A stretch of 20,645 bases of DNA from assembly GCA_016706255.1 (NCBI GenBank), contig JADJJZ010000012.1:1-20645 (forward strand), read 5' to 3'. The notes beneath the pieces are model-generated. The model was not told the DNA's origin. It worked only from the letters and a program-made list of their open reading frames with translations, and made no database searches. The stretch's first letter is position 1, and the number at the start of each line of letters is the position of its first letter. Positions 1 through 9,779 of the stretch are shown in pieces. The position numbers were made by a program, and so were the translations under genes. The stretch is from Bacteroidota bacterium. GTDB taxonomy: Bacteria > Bacteroidota > Bacteroidia > Chitinophagales > BACL12.

Positions 1-21
1 TTAACATGCCTTGCGATTTTA

Positions 22-1672
22 TTACCATTCATCGCGCACTTTAAAGTCGAATGTAATAGATGAAAAACAAGTAACCGGTGTTGTTCCTTTGTCGGTTGCA
101 TCTATGGTAATACGATATTTTCCCGGAGGCACTTTCACTCGTGCACATTTTTAAAATGGTCAGGCAATAATAATTGAACTTTTCATTACCGCAGGATTTA
201 TCTGCATAGGTTAATTTTATGACCATCTAAACTGGTAATCGTTTTAATATCGGCTTTTGATGATTCATCAAATACTTTTTGCTACTCTGATTACCATTGC
301 AAATACGCAGTTCATTTGAAGGTTGCGTAATTTCAAATTCGATATATTCTATTATTTCCTGGACCGGCAATACCTTCGCACCAGCATGTTTGACGCGCAA
401 GATTTTCGCGTCCGTCGTAAAGCATTCTCGCTCATAAATATGGTCAGAAATATCAACCGCATAAATCGGATTGCCTGATTCTTTAAGGTAATTCCCGCAC
501 ATTGTTTTTACAATTCGCTTTTATAAAATCGTAATAAGAAAGTGCGTATTGTAATCGGTATACTTAGGCGCATTATTTAATGCATCAATACCGGTAATCT
601 GTAATTTTGTTTGATAAGGATGTAATGAATCGGAATAGGCGATCTATTGGCGTATTATAAAATAAGCGTTTAGGTACGCTTCAGTATCGGTTTTAAGCCA
701 GCGATGACGCAGTAACACTTTTATTCTAACCGGAATTATCGCCTGGTCGTTTACCAATGAACCTGAATTGCTATGCTGTCTGATTTGCAAAATGGAAAAA
801 TCCGATTTTATCTCTTGATTCAAACATAATAACGTCAAATACCAATACCTGAGCTCTGTCGCCACTAACATAGGTTTTAAATTCGCTCTATTTTTGATGG
901 CAACACAGGCGTTTCATTAAATAAATCGTGTTGAATATAAAAACTATTTAAACGACCTGACCAGTTTTTTTCTTATAATTCTAGTCTCATAGGTTGTATA
1001 TGTTTCAGTTCTGTCAATACCGGGCATTAGCTGTTGGAATGGTAAGGAAAGTAAGAATATTCGTTTCTTCATCGGTGTAAAATTTATTTCAATGATGAAA
1101 GTAATTTCCATTGAAAGCACTTCAGTATTTTTTTGTAAATACAAAAGGCGTAGCATCTAAAAATTTCAATTCGCATAAAAACCCTTTAATATTGATGCGG
1201 GTGTGAGTGCGTGAAACATATCTACATAAATACCCATTTGTTTGAGGTTATCCATGCTGATATATTTACGAACAAATAAACGTTGCTGGAAATTTTTACG
1301 AATTTGCCTACGTATCAACCGCATCGATCCTGAACAGTAAAAATGTCGCTAAAGGTTGAAACCGTTGCCAAATCATCTAATACTTTGGGACGCTTGCCAT
1401 AACCAAATTCATTAAAATAAATTTTTAATGGCATAACTCGTTGTAACGGTAGCAAAATTGGAAGTGGCATTTTTTTAAATTCATACACCACATCATATTT
1501 TACATCGTTGTCAAATTCGGGAACCTGTATCAATTCGTTTTGCAATACCACACCAAAGTTTGAAGTTTCAGGGTGGAGGTTACCTGTTGCTACCGACAAA
1601 CCATTAAATCCGGTTTAAAAAAACGGAAACGCTTACGAGGCATAACAGAATTGCATAAATCTTTTTATTCAT
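22..1672 (-). CDS. Exported protein of unknown function, frame interrupted
   Basis: I do not recognise the family. One gene of about 550 codons explains the minus-strand fragments here. It starts at ATG 1672 with a signal-peptide-like N-terminus (MNKKIYAILLCLVSVSVF) and ends at a TAA at 24..22 after a beta-rich tail (PPGKYRITIDATDKG, then FKVRDEW). Between these lie protein-like stretches in alternating frames: NGLSVATGNLHPETSNFG near 1600, FVRKYISMDNLKQMG near 1270, FYTDEETNILTFLTIP near 1060, YVSGDRAQVLVFDVIM near 860 and GNPIYAVDISDHIYERE near 460. Each switch is explained by a one- or two-base indel, as in the neighbouring genes, so I infer one intact gene read through bad sequence. Export to the envelope is inferred only from the leader. 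The exact C-terminal extent is fairly secure; the interior is not. Confidence 0.55.
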
Positions 1673-1696
1673 AGCTGCTGTTGTTTTTGATGCTGC

Positions 1697-2053
1697 TTAA
1701 TTATTTGCGAAAGTAAAATCTTCACATCGGTGGAACAAAGGAATAAAATCCAAAATTTCACCTAAGTCACTAACTTTAATTTTTCCGAACATAACGGCCA
1801 TCTGGGGATTGGTTCTTCCCATTCTGTGTCCTCATAAGGCCCCGTCTTTGGTTGTCACTATACACTTCGGAGTGTCATGAAAACCTTCCTCAATGTTAAG
1901 GGTTCCGTTAGCAATTTTTACGGTGAATTGTCCACCCCGCTCCTCGGATATGTCTAAATGGAAAACAGTTTCGTAACCCTCATCAGCCCTTCCGGGCCTG
2001 AAACGCGGGTTTAGTGACAGCACAATTTCGCGTGCTGAGATTGGTTTTTGCAT
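1697..2053 (-). CDS. SCP2-like sterol-carrier-domain protein, one frameshift
   Basis: A small protein of about 118 residues. The first part (MQKPISAREIVLSLNPRF, then a strand-rich segment ending CIVTTKDGAL) runs to about 1832. After a frameshift the second part reads NPQMAVMFGKIKVSDLGEIL and ends FTFANN-stop at 1697. The sequence NPQxAxMxGKxKVxGD is the hallmark C-terminal part of the SCP2 fold, which binds lipids in a hydrophobic tunnel; length fits a stand-alone SCP2 domain. The ligand in bacteria is unknown. A TATCTTAG box on the minus strand at 2079..2072, about 20 nt before the start, resembles the Bacteroidota -7 element. It is divergent from the S4 gene that follows. The family call rests on motif memory; the frameshift is probably a sequence error. 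Confidence 0.75.
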
Positions 2054-2143
2054 GTTCGGTTAATATTGCCGCTAAGATAAAATAATGTAGCTTTATTTTT
2101 ACGCTGCACTATAACAATCATCATGCCCGGAACAGGTAACAAA

Positions 2144-2507
2144 ATGCAGAATCGACAAGTGGTTATGGGCTGTAAGGCTTTATAAAACCAGAAATATTGC
2201 TGCTGAAGCTGTTGAACCAGTAAGGAAAATAAATGGCGACAGCGTGAAACCCGCGTTTGAAGTGTATCCGCCTTATTATTACTATTCTTCTAAGGGTGTG
2301 GTGCGGTATCAGTTTAAGGCATTTGGCGTTATCGAAAACGCGTTAGCGCTCCAATTTCGAAAACTTATTGTGAGGATGTCACACCTGAGGAAGAAAAATG
2401 AAACTCACGCATCTGGAATCGGCGCCGACAGCCTTTGGGGATAAAGGAACCGGTCGCCCGACAAAAAAGAGCGTCGCGACCTGGATGAGTGGATGATGGA
2501 TGAATAA
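2144..2507 (+). CDS. S4-domain RNA-binding protein (HslR type), frame interrupted
   Basis: Near the start the sequence reads IDKWLWAVRLYKTRNIAAEA, the classic opening of the S4 RNA-binding domain in HslR-type proteins (MRIDKWLWAVR...). The ATG at 2144 is followed by one extra base that throws the frame. The middle (VNGDSVKPAFEVYPPYYYY-like) is read in the same frame as 2244..2340, and the tail switches again to VTPEEEKMKLTHLESAPTA, then GRPTKKERRDLDEWMMDE and TAA at 2505. Total about 120 residues, usual for the family. E. coli HslR binds stalled 50S subunits carrying nascent chains; a similar ribosome-rescue role is inferred by homology only. At least two indels are needed to restore the frame. 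Confidence 0.88.
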
Positions 2508-2536
2508 TTTGCTAATAATCAGCTAACAAATTCACT

Positions 2537-3237
2537 ATGAAAACATTTTTGATTTCCCTTTAATTTGTTGTTTTGCCACCACCGTTTCGGCTCAGGCCGC
2601 TATTATGTTGGCGGAAGGTATGTGATGCCGCACGGTGTTGCACTTATCGACCCTGTTCCTGGTTTTGGCGCTGCTAGCAGGATTTGCCAACCATTTAGAA
2701 GTTCCTGATGCATTCCAGTTATTGTATCGGGGTGAGGCTAACACCCTGGCTGCCTCCTATAATTTTTTTCGACTATATGAACCCGCAGAAAGCCTCCCAA
2801 TTCTGCAACTATTCCGATGGTATTCGTTTTCTGCAGGATTTAGTCCGCCTGGATTGTTGGTGAGGATATCAGCGCGGTGTTCGGTGGCATTGAAGCCGCA
2901 TATGTGGCTTTGGCTACAGGTCCGATTTCAGATGCGTATTTTTTATCCCGACACCTACACATTGGAAGGTAATTCATCAAGTGTAAATATGTTCGATTAC
3001 GAAGATCATCTTAACGGCTCGTTCAATTACGGGCTAAACCTGGGTGTAAACGGTTTAGGCGCTTTTAGCATTGTAGCGAAGCCGAGTACCTGTAGGTTGG
3101 AAATACCTCATCAAAATATACCGCCAGCGAAAAAGAGGCGTTCTCACAACACCGTATCCCTGGATATTGCTTTTTATCCTTTTTATGATTGATGGAATCA
3201 TTATAGTTTTGGTATAAAAACCACTTCAATTGCATAA
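2537..3237 (+). CDS. Small outer-membrane-like protein, frame interrupted
   Basis: No family recognised. ATG at 2537 gives MKTFLISL, then after one missing T in a T-run the frame continues LICCFATTVSAQ, together a typical signal peptide with an AxxA-like cleavage site. Next comes RYYVGGRYVMPHGVALIDPV in one frame, then several more switches. The C-terminal part (MFDYEDHLNGSFNYGLNLGV, LDIAFYPFYD, then WNHYSFGIKTTSIA and TAA at 3235) has the alternating aromatic/hydrophobic strands of an outer-membrane barrel or surface protein. About 230 residues. It converges on msrA, with 38 bp between the two stop codons. The location call is inference from leader and strand pattern. Confidence 0.5.
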
Positions 3238-3275
3238 TTCGCAACTAAAGTGGTCGGCTATAAAATATTTAGCAA

Positions 3276-3825
3276 TTAATTACCGCGCATCCTTATATTC
3301 CGTTTTACTAATTCCGGGAACAACTTTTCAAATTTTTCCACTTTTTAGCCACTACGTAAACGCAATATGGCTGATCAGGGTTTTTAGCGAAGTAATCCTG
3401 ATGATAGGTCTCAGCCGCCAAAACACGCTTTTAACGGAGCTAACTCTGGGTCAATTTTATCGCTGTAATACCCACTGGCATCAAGTTTTGTGATATAAGC
3501 CTCTGTTGCAGCCTTTTGTTCATCTGAAGCATAGAACACTACCGAACGGTATTGAATGCCTGCATCCGCGCCTTTGACGGTTCAGGGTGGTTGGATCATG
3601 GGTTTTCGCGTGAATGTCGAGCAGGGCTTCATAACCGCACAATTTTAGGTCGTACACACCCGAACACATTCGGCATGTCCGTAGTATCGGTGCAATTTCC
3701 CGTGCCGGTTGGATTTTCCATCTTGCCCCACTATAACCGCTTTGAACGGACATCACGCCGATGCTTTCTTCAAAAACGGCTTCTGTGCACCAGAAACAGC
3801 CGCCGCCAAAAGTGGCTTTTCCCAT
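3276..3825 (-). CDS. msrA: Peptide methionine sulfoxide reductase MsrA, frame interrupted
   Basis: MsrA reduces methionine-S-sulfoxide in proteins, using an N-terminal catalytic Cys recycled by thioredoxin. The start reads MGKATFGGGCFWCTEAVFEE; GCFWCTE contains the catalytic Cys. Downstream, in shifting frames, follow CGYEALLDIHAKTHDPTTLN, a segment like QYRSVVFY(A)SDEQ near 3540, and AETYHQDYFAKNPDQPYC near 3400, the conserved C-terminal YHQxYxxxNPxxPYC block with a resolving-type Cys. The last residues (VEKFEKLFPELVKRN) end at TAA 3278..3276. The total of about 183 codons matches MsrA. At least three indels break the frame, but all conserved blocks are present and in order, so I expect a functional gene in the organism. 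Confidence 0.93.
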
Positions 3826-4139
3826 CCATTTTGCCGCTGGATTTCAAGCATCTAAGTATGTTTTCTCATAGCTAATATTTCTTTTGATCTTTTTGTCAAC
3901 CTTCAGTTCAGGTCTTTACATTTTTAGCAGAACATCCTACAATGGTAATTATATGGTAACCAATAATGCTGCTGTAATAATATTTGTCTCCTCATTATGT
4001 TCTTATTTAATAAATCACATACGCAAACATAACACAAACAGCTGTGTCTGCTAAAGTTTCAAACTTAACAATGTTTTAACACCGCTTGCAAAATTCGTTT
4101 GAAAAGGAATAATAGCCAAAGTTGTGCATTTTACGTGTG

Positions 4140-4168
4140 TTGCACCGTTCCAATATTTTCTATATTTG
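4140..4168 (+). promoter_or_regulatory. Bacteroidota-type promoter for the isoaspartyl peptidase gene
   Basis: A TATATTTG box (4161-4168) is a perfect match to the Bacteroidota -7 consensus TAnnTTTG. A TTG lies 18 nt upstream (4140-4142), where the -33 element is expected. The box ends only 4 nt before the ATG at 4173, so the transcript may be leaderless or nearly so. Inference from consensus only. Confidence 0.5.
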
Positions 4169-4172
4169 CGTT

Positions 4173-5077
4173 ATGCATCCAATCAAAATTGCTGTTCATG
4201 GTGGTGCGGGGCGCTCAAGCGCTTAATGACACCTGAAATAGAAAAGCGCCTGTCATCTCGCATTAAAAATGCATTGATGCCGGATATCAGTTGACGCAAC
4301 AGTAGGTGGAAACGAAGTTGATGCTGTTGAATCCGTAATTAAAGTACTTGAAGATTTCGAAACTATTTAATGCGGTAAAGGCGCCGTATTTATACATGAA
4401 GGCAACACGAAATGGATGCCAGCATCATGGATGGTAAAACAAACGCAGCGGTGCTGTTGCAGCGGTAACAATATTAAAATCCGACATCGCTGCAAAAGCA
4501 GTTTTATTACGTTCAGAACATGTTTTATTATTGGGTGCAGGTGGAGAAGTGTTTTACTAAAGAACAACAAATCCTTGAAAACGATGCATATTTTTCACTC
4601 AATTTCGTTTTGATCAATTACAAAAAGCAAAACAACGTGATATTATTGTTTTAGATCATGTTGATGATAAAAATTCGAACTGTAGGTTGGTTGCTAATGG
4701 ATGCAAATGGAAATCTTGCTGGGGGAACATCAACCGGGTAGTATGACAACAATCGTTTGGCCGTGGGGGACTCTCCCATTATCGGTCGGGCAACTTTGCA
4801 ATAATGCAACTTGCGCAGTGAGTTGCAACTAGACATGGTGAATTTTTTATTGAAATGTCGTTGTTACGATATTGCTCTTGTCTGCTGAAATACAAAGGAT
4901 TTTCTTTAAATGAAGCATGTGAATTAGTATCATCACAAATTAAAACCAATTGACGCAGAAGGCGGTTTAATTGCAATTGATCATAATGGTACATTGGCAT
5001 TACCATTTAATACCAAAGTGGATGTATCGCGGATACCAAAAAAAGGTGATGATGATATTTTTACGGGAATTTATTGA
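4173..5077 (+). CDS. iaaA: Isoaspartyl peptidase / L-asparaginase (Ntn hydrolase), frame interrupted
   Basis: Plant-type asparaginase / beta-aspartyl peptidase that splits beta-Asp dipeptides, here most likely beta-Asp-Arg released by the adjacent cyanophycinase. The start MHPIKIAVHGGAG is the family signature. Further blocks are VDAVESVIKVLEDFE near 4320, then (A)AVTILKSDIAAKAVLLRSEH near 4460, the self-processing site RTVGWLLMDANGNLAGGTST (4676 on), GDSPIIG near 4770 and a C-terminal TGIY-stop at 5075. The nucleophile Thr is the ACT codon 4679-4681, first residue of the mature beta subunit in this family. About 300 codons, as expected. The frame is broken many times, though every block is in order. 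It converges on cphB with 6 bp between stops. Cytoplasmic; no leader is visible. Confidence 0.92.
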
Positions 5078-5083
5078 AGCAAT

Positions 5084-5906
5084 TTAACGCTGCGCCTGCA
5101 AGGCCATTTTCCTCATTTTTAAATCGTATTGGATACGCGCTCAGCAAATGAAATATCATGTGTTCGATATTTAATCCGGAGTATTCTTTATTGTCGAGTG
5201 AATTATAACGTGCAATTCTTGTCCATCAATAATAACCAATACTTTCCACTGCCGATAATTTCAAGATAACGTTCTTCTTAATAATTACGCCTGCATTCTT
5301 TACTAATGCCGATGCCGGTTAATTCTTGGATATTCTGCAACGACAACCATTAATCTTCTCCAGAGACCGCGATTTACAAATGTGAATCGATAATTGCATT
5401 ATTTATAAAACCCAATCCCGACATCATCATTGCTTCACGACGGTTTACTGCTTCCACTGCGTGCCACCATTTATCATTTTTCCACTTTGTTATTGCACCC
5501 GCACTGGTTCCGCATTACAAAATCTTTTTTTGCCTGATAACGATCACGTAAAATATCTATCGCCTGAGTGTCTAAAATACCTCACTTAATTTTTCCCTGA
5601 TTACCACCTACAGCTGAACATTAATCCGTCGCATTTTTTTTAATCGCGCAAGAATATCTTTTTGTTTGCATCATTTTTTAGTTTTGATGCATGATACCTA
5701 ACGAATGAATTCCGATATGTTCAAAAGTAGCTTTGTATTCTTTGCAATTTCGTCTTGAATTCCGCTTGCAGTTGTCAACAATTCCAATCGCGTATCGCGA
5801 CCCCTTCATTTCTTTAACGATGTTGTCGAAACATCCAATTTATCCCGAGATTCGGTATTCCGTTCCTCAGACCCCCTACCGCAATATGCGTTCCTTTAGG
5901 TGTCAT
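5084..5906 (-). CDS. cphB: Cyanophycinase, frame interrupted
   Basis: Serine-type exopeptidase (peptidase family S51) that cuts cyanophycin to beta-Asp-Arg dipeptides. From ATG 5906 the start reads MTPKGTHIAVGG, followed by blocks in alternating frames: KEMKGSRYAIGIV near 5800, FEHIGIHSLGIMH near 5710, LMFSGGNQGKI-like near 5620, the nucleophile elbow GTSAGAI (Ser codon 5505..5503), NRREAMMMSGLGFINNAIID near 5430, DSHFVNRGRLWRRL-like near 5380 and GKVLVIIDGQELHVI near 5230. The tail YDLKMRKMALQAQR ends at TAA 5086..5084. About 274 codons, normal for CphB, and no signal peptide, so it is probably intracellular and acts on the organism's own granules. A TATATTTG box precedes it. Many indels are needed, but all key motifs are seen. 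Confidence 0.9.
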
Positions 5907-5924
5907 AATAATAATTGAGTGAAG

Positions 5925-5932
5925 CAAATATA
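5925..5932 (-). promoter_or_regulatory. Bacteroidota -7 promoter box before cphB
   Basis: TATATTTG on the minus strand, matching TAnnTTTG, 18 nt before the ATG of cphB. No clear -33 TTTG is seen at the usual spacing, so this is a partial match. Confidence 0.4.
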
Positions 5933-6115
5933 AATACACGGAACGCGGATGACGCGGATAGAACTGATTTTGTGGGATTATTTATTAAAAACCTAGTTAC
6001 ACTAGCATTTTGCGTGGGATAAAAACAAATATCCTGTTTGAGCCTTACTGAGGTCAATTCGTTTAAATTACGCCTTTATTACGATAAATTCCCTTTCATT
6101 TGTCCCTATCGATTC

Positions 6116-6168
6116 GTAAATCCTGCATGTAAGGACGCATTCAATTCGTCCCTACATACAGGATTTAC
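6116..6168. repeat. Palindromic element, copy 1
   Basis: Arms 6116-6137 and 6147-6168 pair almost perfectly (two G-U type differences) around a 9-nt centre, CATTCAATT. The inner core GTAAGGACGCATTCAATTCG is shared, in reverse orientation, with the palindrome at 16417-16477. Confidence 0.85.
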
Positions 6169-6441
6169 TCATTTTCTATTAAAATAAAATCAATTCTCCC
6201 AATAAAATCAACAACAAAACAACCACATCCCACCAAAAATAAGCGGTCTGCCGCAGCGAATTCATCGTTCCTTTCAACATCAAGAAAAAAATGTTATTTA
6301 TCGAAGTTTTACCACAAAGAACCGAAGGCCGCTAAGTAACGCTAAGAAAAAAATGTTTAGATTTTTGTGTTTAAAGAATTCCACAGCGACCCACCCCGCC
6401 GTGTTCCGCGCCTGCCGGTTGGCAAGTTTCAAAAAAATCCG

Positions 6442-6536
6442 TCCCCATCCCTTTCCGCTTTAGCGGCCCATCCCACCATCCACCCCAAAAAAAAATCCGT
6501 CCCATATCCGTTCAATCCGTTTAACCTGTGTTCCTT
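6442..6536 (+). repeat. Intergenic direct repeat A, copy 1
   Basis: Runs from CCCCATCCCTTTCCGCTTTA through an A-tract to TCAATCCGTTTAACCTGTG and TTCC. Copy 2 is at 6707-6800, and its end is echoed at 7041-7082. Similarity is read by eye. Confidence 0.8.
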
Positions 6537-6579
6537 TTTAAAACATATCCCTAAAAATCATAATTTGTCCACCCCATCC

Positions 6580-6629
6580 GTAAATCCGCTATGTAAGGGC
6601 GGATGCATTCCCCTACATACCGGATTTAC
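6580..6629. repeat. Palindromic element, copy 2 (diverged)
   Basis: Arms GTAAATCCGCTATGTAAGGG (6580-6599) and its near-complement ending CGGATTTAC (to 6629). Outer arms resemble copy 1 (GTAAATCC...GGATTTAC), but the centre is different (CGGATGCATT). Confidence 0.75.
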
Positions 6630-6706
6630 TACCTTTTTCGAAAAAATTAAAAACTCCTCCCCATCAAAAAAATCACACCAAATCACACCCACCCTCCAAA
6701 AATCCC

Positions 6707-6800
6707 TTCCCATCCCTTTCCGCTTTAGCGGCCCATCCATCCATTCCCCCAAAAAAAATCGTCCCACATCCGTTCAATCCGTTCAACCTGTGTTGCCTTT
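6707..6800 (+). repeat. Intergenic direct repeat A, copy 2
   Basis: Second copy of the unit at 6442-6536, with the same CATCCCTTTCCGCTTTAGCG and CGTTCAATCCGTTCAACCTG segments and a shorter A-tract. Confidence 0.8.
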
Positions 6801-6907
6801 AACCACACCATCCAAAAAAATCAGCGAGTATCATCAAACATCAAATAAAAAATCAGCTTAATCCGCATAAATCAGCGACCCGCCCCGCCGGGTTCAGCGT
6901 TCCCTTT
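6801..6907 (+). repeat. Intergenic direct repeat B, copy 1
   Basis: Begins AACCACACCATC, includes GCGAGTATCATCAAACATCA and ATCAGCGACCCGCCCCGCCG, and ends GTTCCC. Copy 2 is at 6919-7027; a short fragment of the GC-rich end is at 6383-6412. Confidence 0.8.
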
Positions 6908-6918
6908 TCACATCACCC

Positions 6919-7027
6919 AACCACACCATCAAAAAAAAAACGCGAGTATCACCATCCATCAAATAAAAATCAGCTCAAAATCACTTCAAATCAGCGACCC
7001 GCCCCGCCGGTTCCGCGTTCCTTTACC
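6919..7027 (+). repeat. Intergenic direct repeat B, copy 2
   Basis: Same order of segments as 6801-6907: AACCACACCATC, GCGAGTATCACCATCCATCA, then ATCAGCGACCCGCCCCGCCG and GTTCC. The copies differ by small indels, mostly in A-runs. Confidence 0.8.
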
Positions 7028-7125
7028 ACACCTACCAAAAAATCCGCCTCTATCCGTCCAACCCGTCCAATCCGTGTTCCTTTAACCCAAATTTCCTTAT
7101 TTTTAGCGCAAAGAACATCGAAAAA

Positions 7126-9758
7126 ATGAAAATCCTATCTACCGCAGTGATGAAGGGCCCGAACTACTGGAGTATTCGCGAGCAGTTAACCGTAATGAAA
7201 CTTGACGAGGAAATGAAGCCATGCCTACGAACAAGATTCCGAATTTTCCGTGAGAATTTAGAAAAATGATTCCTTCCCTATATGAACATCGCTGCAGTGA
7301 AGATCATGCAGGAGGATTTTTCAAACGCGTGGAAGAAGGCACCTGGATGGGTCATGTTATTGAACACGTAGCACTCGAATTACAAACCCTCGCCGGACTT
7401 TGATACCGGATTTGGAAGAACACGCAGCACAAAAACACCGGTGTTTATAATGTTGTTTATTCCTATCTCGAAGAAAAACCGGTTTATATGCAGGTCAGGT
7501 AGCCGTGGAATTTTGTCAAGCCCTGGCAAGCGGAGCCGATTATGATATCACCCCGCACATTCAGCGCATGAAAGAAATTCGTGAGCAGGAACGTTTAGGG
7601 CCATCAACAGGAAGTATAGTTGAAGAAGCTATTAAACGTGATATTCCTTACATCCGATTAAATCGCCGTTCACTGGCACTAGGCTGGGGAATAAATCAGC
7701 GTAGAATTCAGGCAACCATTGCAAGCACCACTTCAAATATTGCAGTAGAAATTGCCTGCGATAAAGAAGAAACAAAAAAATTTATTAGGTCAGTTAAATA
7801 TTCCGACACCGCGTGGTGGTTCTGCTTATGATAATGATGATCTTGGAAACAATTGTTCGCAGAATTGGATATCCAATTGTAATAAAACCAATTGATGGCA
7901 ATCACGGTCGTGGTTCAACAATGAATATTAAAAATTGGGATGAAGCAGTTGCCGCATTAAAAAAGCAAAAGAAATTTCACGCTGGAGTATCGTTGAACGA
8001 TATGTGGAAGGATATGATTTCAGATTACTGGTTGTAAATTATAAATTCGTTTCTGCAGCATTGAGAAAACCGGCTGCGGTAATGGGTGATGGACAACATA
8101 CCATTAAAGAATTAATTGATCATGTAAATAGTGATCCACGTCGTGAGTATAGACATGAAAAATGTGTTGACATCAATTAAATTAGATGACCATACATTAC
8201 GTTTATTAGAAAATTAGGTATGGATGAAAATTCCGTTCCTCGAGATGGTGAAGAAATATTTTTAAAATCAACCGCAAATTTATCTACGGTGGCACTGCAA
8301 CAGATGTGACTGATTATATTCATCCATATAATATTTTCACTGCAGAAAGAATTGCGCGTGTAATCGGATTAGATATTTGTGGTATTGATATTATGAGTAA
8401 AGACCTTTCAGTTCCTATGACCGAAAATGGTGGCGTGGTGCTGGAAGTAAATGCTGCTCGGTTTCCGCATGCATCTTGCACCAAGCGAAGGCATTGGCCG
8501 CAACGTTGCTGAACCGGGTTGTAGACATGTTATTTCCTGCAGGTTCTAAAGGCAGAATTCCTATTGTTGCTGTTACCGGAACAAATGGTAAAACAACTAC
8601 AACGCGATTAAATGCACATATTGCAAAACAATGGGATATAAAGTTGGATTTACTACCAGCGATGGTATTTATATCCAAAATAGAATGATGGAAAAAGGTG
8701 ATTGCACCGGACCTGTTTCTGCGAAATTTGTGTTGATGGATCCAACTATTGATTATGCAGTTTTAGAATGCGCACGAGGTGGATTATTAAAAGCAGGTTT
8801 GGCTTTTGATAAATGTGATATTTCTATTGTTACTAATGTAACTGCTGATCATATCGGATTAAAAGATATTGATACCGTAGATGAAATGGCGAAAGTAAAA
8901 TCGGTAGTTCCTGAAACAACACGTAAAGAAGGATATGCAATTTTAAATGCCGATGATGATTTAGTATTTGATATGCGCAAAAATCTGGAATGTAATTTAG
9001 TGTTGTTTAGTATGGATGAAAATAATCCGCGCATAAAAGCACATTGCGAACGCGGTGGTGTAGCTACGGTATTGGAAGATGGTTGGGTAAGTATTATTAA
9101 AGGCACATGGAAAATACGCGAAAAAGTGGTAAATATTCCGCTCACTTTAGGTGGTAAAGCTGCGTTTATGATTCAAAATATTTTACCATGTGTTGCAGCA
9201 GCGTTTGTACAGAATTTTAAAATTGAAGATTTAAAACTTGCATTAAATACATTTATCCCATCGCCTACCATGACACCGGGAAGAATGAATGTATTTAAAT
9301 TTAAACACTTTGAAATGCTGGTAGATTTTGCACATAATCCTGACGGCTTCCAGGCAATCAGTAATTATTTGGCAAAAGTAGAAATGCATCCAAAGGTAGG
9401 TGTAATAGCCGCAGCCGGCGATCGTCGCGATGAAGACATTCGCGAATTAGGACGTATTGCAGGTCGCACATTTGATGAAATAATTATTCGTCAGGACAAA
9501 AACCTGCGCGGTCGCACCGATGAAGAAATTATGAATTTATTGAAAGAAGGAATTTTCGAAATGAATCCCAACATGCCGGTAATATGTATCAACCCTGAAG
9601 CCGATTCGATTAAATATTGTATCGAAAACGCAAAAAAAGGTTCACATATCACAGTATGTTCCGATGTAATTGCAGAGGCACTCGATTTAATTATGCAATA
9701 CAAAGAGCGCGACGATCAATTTGAGTTTCATCGGGAGGAGATTCCGAATGTGCATTGA
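7126..9758 (+). CDS. cphA: Cyanophycin synthetase CphA, N-terminal half frame-interrupted
   Basis: Makes cyanophycin (a poly-Asp backbone with Arg side chains) from Asp, Arg and ATP. From ATG 7126 the sequence reads MKILSTAVMKGPNYWSIREQ, the CphA N-domain opening. In shifting frames follow MGHVIEHVALELQTLAG near 7350, GWGINQRRIQATIASTTSNI (7690 on), the ATP-grasp block YPIVIKPIDGNHGRGST (7870-7920) and VLEVNAARFPH near 8450. The Mur-ligase-like domain begins with the P-loop VTGTNGKTTTTR (8572-8607). From 8631 the frame is unbroken to TGA 9758, with LECARGGLLKAGL, NVTADHIG, DFAHNPDGF and GDRRDEDIRELG. The total of about 877 codons fits CphA1 (both active domains) and not the shorter CphA2. The last break lies in an A-run near 8624-8628, where one A appears to be missing. 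The next cassette starts 21 bp downstream on the same strand. Confidence 0.95.
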
Positions 9759-9779
9759 TGAAATTAAATATTTAATAAA

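Larger units (their letters stand above)
5933..7125. other. Repeat-rich intergenic region between cphB and cphA
   Basis: About 1.2 kb without a credible gene. It holds two hairpin-forming palindromes, a two-copy repeat of about 95 bp with a partial third copy, and a two-copy repeat of about 107 bp, all listed separately. The right half is strongly strand-biased: rich in C and A and poor in G on the plus strand. The open frame 6367-6861 is made of this repeat DNA (Pro/Ser/Lys-rich) and is not taken as a gene. The cphA promoter should lie at its right end; TATTTTTAG near 7098 is only a weak match to the -7 box. Confidence 0.7.

Noticed and set aside
6367..6861. 164-codon open frame between cphB and cphA
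   Set aside because: It is built from the two copies of intergenic repeat A, is Pro/Ser/Lys-rich, and has no domain or signal. The frame is open because the strand is C/A-rich.
6300..7084. Possible CRISPR array
   Set aside because: Units are about 95-107 bp, only two full copies each, with no short repeat at regular spacing and no cas genes nearby.
1..8630. Block of pseudogenes from genome decay
   Set aside because: Indels without motif loss, across unrelated genes and ending abruptly within cphA, fit sequencing error better than decay.
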